Origin: Pelodictyon luteolum
Lineage (GTDB): Bacteria > Bacteroidota > Chlorobiia > Chlorobiales > Chlorobiaceae
Assembly (NCBI RefSeq): GCF_001622165.1
Contig: NZ_LVWG01000009.1
Location: 1-64,000, forward strand
Direction: 5' to 3'
Length of the DNA stretch: 64,000 nt
The position numbers and the translations under genes are program-made. Position 1 is the stretch's first letter. Every line of letters starts with the position of its first letter. Of this stretch, positions 63,264 through 64,000 are shown one piece after another. The notes beneath the pieces are model-generated. The model was not told the origin of the DNA. It saw only the letters and a program-made list of their open reading frames with translations, and did no database searches.

Positions 63264-64000
63264 TCATTGAGGGGGGAGGTATGACTGGGGCTCCAAAGAC
63301 CGCTGAACCAGACCGACAAGATCTTTGATGCTGAAAGGCTTGCGGATAAAGTTCACTCCTTCCTGCAGCGACTGAAGGTGATCAAGGCTTTCAGGTGCGT
63401 AGCCGGACATGAACATACATTGCAGGTCGGGATCGGCCTCCTGCATAATCTCATAGAGCTGAGGGCCGTTCATGCCCGGCAACACCACATCAGTAAGAAG
63501 CAGGTTGATGCCCTGCGGGTCCAGCTTGAGGGCGCTTTCGCCATCCGGAGCCGAGCGCACCCGGTATCCTATTTTTTCAAGTATCGTCTGGACGAGATGC
63601 AGAATATCCGGCTCGTCTTCAACAATGAGGATGACCTTGCTATCCTCTACGGCCGGCTCACTCCATTCATCATCGGCAGGTTTTTCTGCCACTGCGGGAT
63701 CGCTATACAGGGGGAAGGACAGGGTAAAGGTGCTTCCTTTACCCTGTTCGCTGGAGCATGCAACATGGCCGTTGTGCTGCTTCACGATTCCGTAGACGGT
63801 AGAGAGGCCGAGGCCTGTGCCCTTCCCTACCTCTTTAGTGGTGAAGAACGGCTCGAAAATGTGCGGAAGATGACGCTCATTGATGCCGATTCCGGTATCC
63901 TTTACGGTAAGGACGGCATATCCCGGTGTCGTACTCTCGCCGGCGTTGATCGTAATGGTACCGTTCTCTTTTATGGCGTCGCGGGCGTTCAAGCAGAGGA
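63264..64000 (-). CDS. Hybrid sensor histidine kinase, 3' part (truncated by window)
   Basis: At least 245 residues; the gene continues beyond the window end. It opens in the HATPase N-box (LNARDAIKENG), with G1 VKDTGIGIN, FEPFFTTKEVGKGTGLGLST, then a receiver domain: VILIVEDEPD, the phosphoacceptor in LLLTDVVLPGMNG, and FIRKPFS. Layout fits a PAS-type hybrid kinase with C-terminal receiver. Input domains are unseen. Confidence 0.9.
   Translation of the reverse strand, partial: LCLNARDAIKENGTITINAGESTTPGYAVLTVKDTGIGINERHLPHIFEPFFTTKEVGKGTGLGLSTVYGIVKQHNGHVACSSEQGKGSTFTLSFPLYSDPAVAEKPADDEWSEPAVEDSKVILIVEDEPDILHLVQTILEKIGYRVRSAPDGESALKLDPQGINLLLTDVVLPGMNGPQLYEIMQEADPDLQCMFMSGYAPESLDHLQSLQEGVNFIRKPFSIKDLVGLVQRSLEPQSYLPPQ

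Noticed and set aside
1-64000. CRISPR arrays, tRNA or rRNA genes
   Set aside because: I scanned intergenic stretches for regular repeats and tRNA arms and saw none, though a covariance search was not possible.

Overview
The window is chromosomal DNA from what looks like a green sulfur bacterium (Chlorobiaceae; probably a Chlorobium/Pelodictyon relative). The reasons are the combination of a heterodisulfide-reductase-like (Hdr/Flx) flavin-iron-sulfur complex, an Rnf complex, a sulfide:quinone-oxidoreductase-like flavoprotein, a large cobamide salvage operon (these bacteria need much B12) and Chlorobi-style gene architectures. Base composition is GC-rich by eye (not computed). The species is inference; no rRNA or other marker is present. 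I saw no tRNA, rRNA, CRISPR array or intact mobile element.

Layout. 1-1.9 kb: end of an unknown gene, an AlaC-type aminotransferase and MscL carrying a zinc ribbon. 2.0-8.9 kb: a six-gene + strand operon for a soluble, NADH-linked Hdr/Flx electron-bifurcation complex. 8.9-12.0 kb: a MurB-DOMON fusion, a stress-type membrane-interacting protein and a nitroreductase on the - strand. 12.1-15.3 kb: a + strand operon DUF2141-YnbE-YdbL-YdbH, an AsmA-like envelope lipid-transport system. 15.5-22.2 kb: mixed genes (repeat protein, YhiN flavoprotein, two tiny membrane proteins, SET-domain membrane protein, SQR-like flavoprotein, SLAC1 channel with a DUF134 regulator, OsmC).

22.3-38.6 kb is the most striking part. 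A 12-gene - strand cobamide uptake, remodelling and nucleotide-loop-assembly operon (btuB-btuF-cobQ-cobD-cbiB-cobO-btuC-btuD-cbiR-cobU-cobT-cobS) sits behind a cobalamin riboswitch. Within 3.6 kb there are two more cobalamin riboswitches. One precedes a zinc dehydrogenase and a TrpD-like phosphoribosyltransferase whose anthranilate-binding residues are changed; the other precedes an orphan 115-residue protein. This looks like an undescribed B12-controlled pathway.

38.6-47.2 kb: Na/phosphate symporter, SRPBCC protein, a second BtuF-like lipoprotein, MFS transporter, Gfo/Idh oxidoreductase, HD-type CCA/poly(A) polymerase and PurB. 47.2-53.8 kb: rseC-rnfBCDGEA-apbE, the membrane ferredoxin:NAD oxidoreductase and its flavin transferase. 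It can link the ferredoxin pool to that of the Hdr/Flx complex. 54.2-64 kb: Pgi, a lone RsbW-like kinase, amtB-PII-porin, a MazEF-type toxin-antitoxin pair, a GNAT-like protein, DUF2892, DAHP synthase, a degenerate gene-poor stretch with IS21-like terminal repeats, and the 3' part of a hybrid histidine kinase running off the window.
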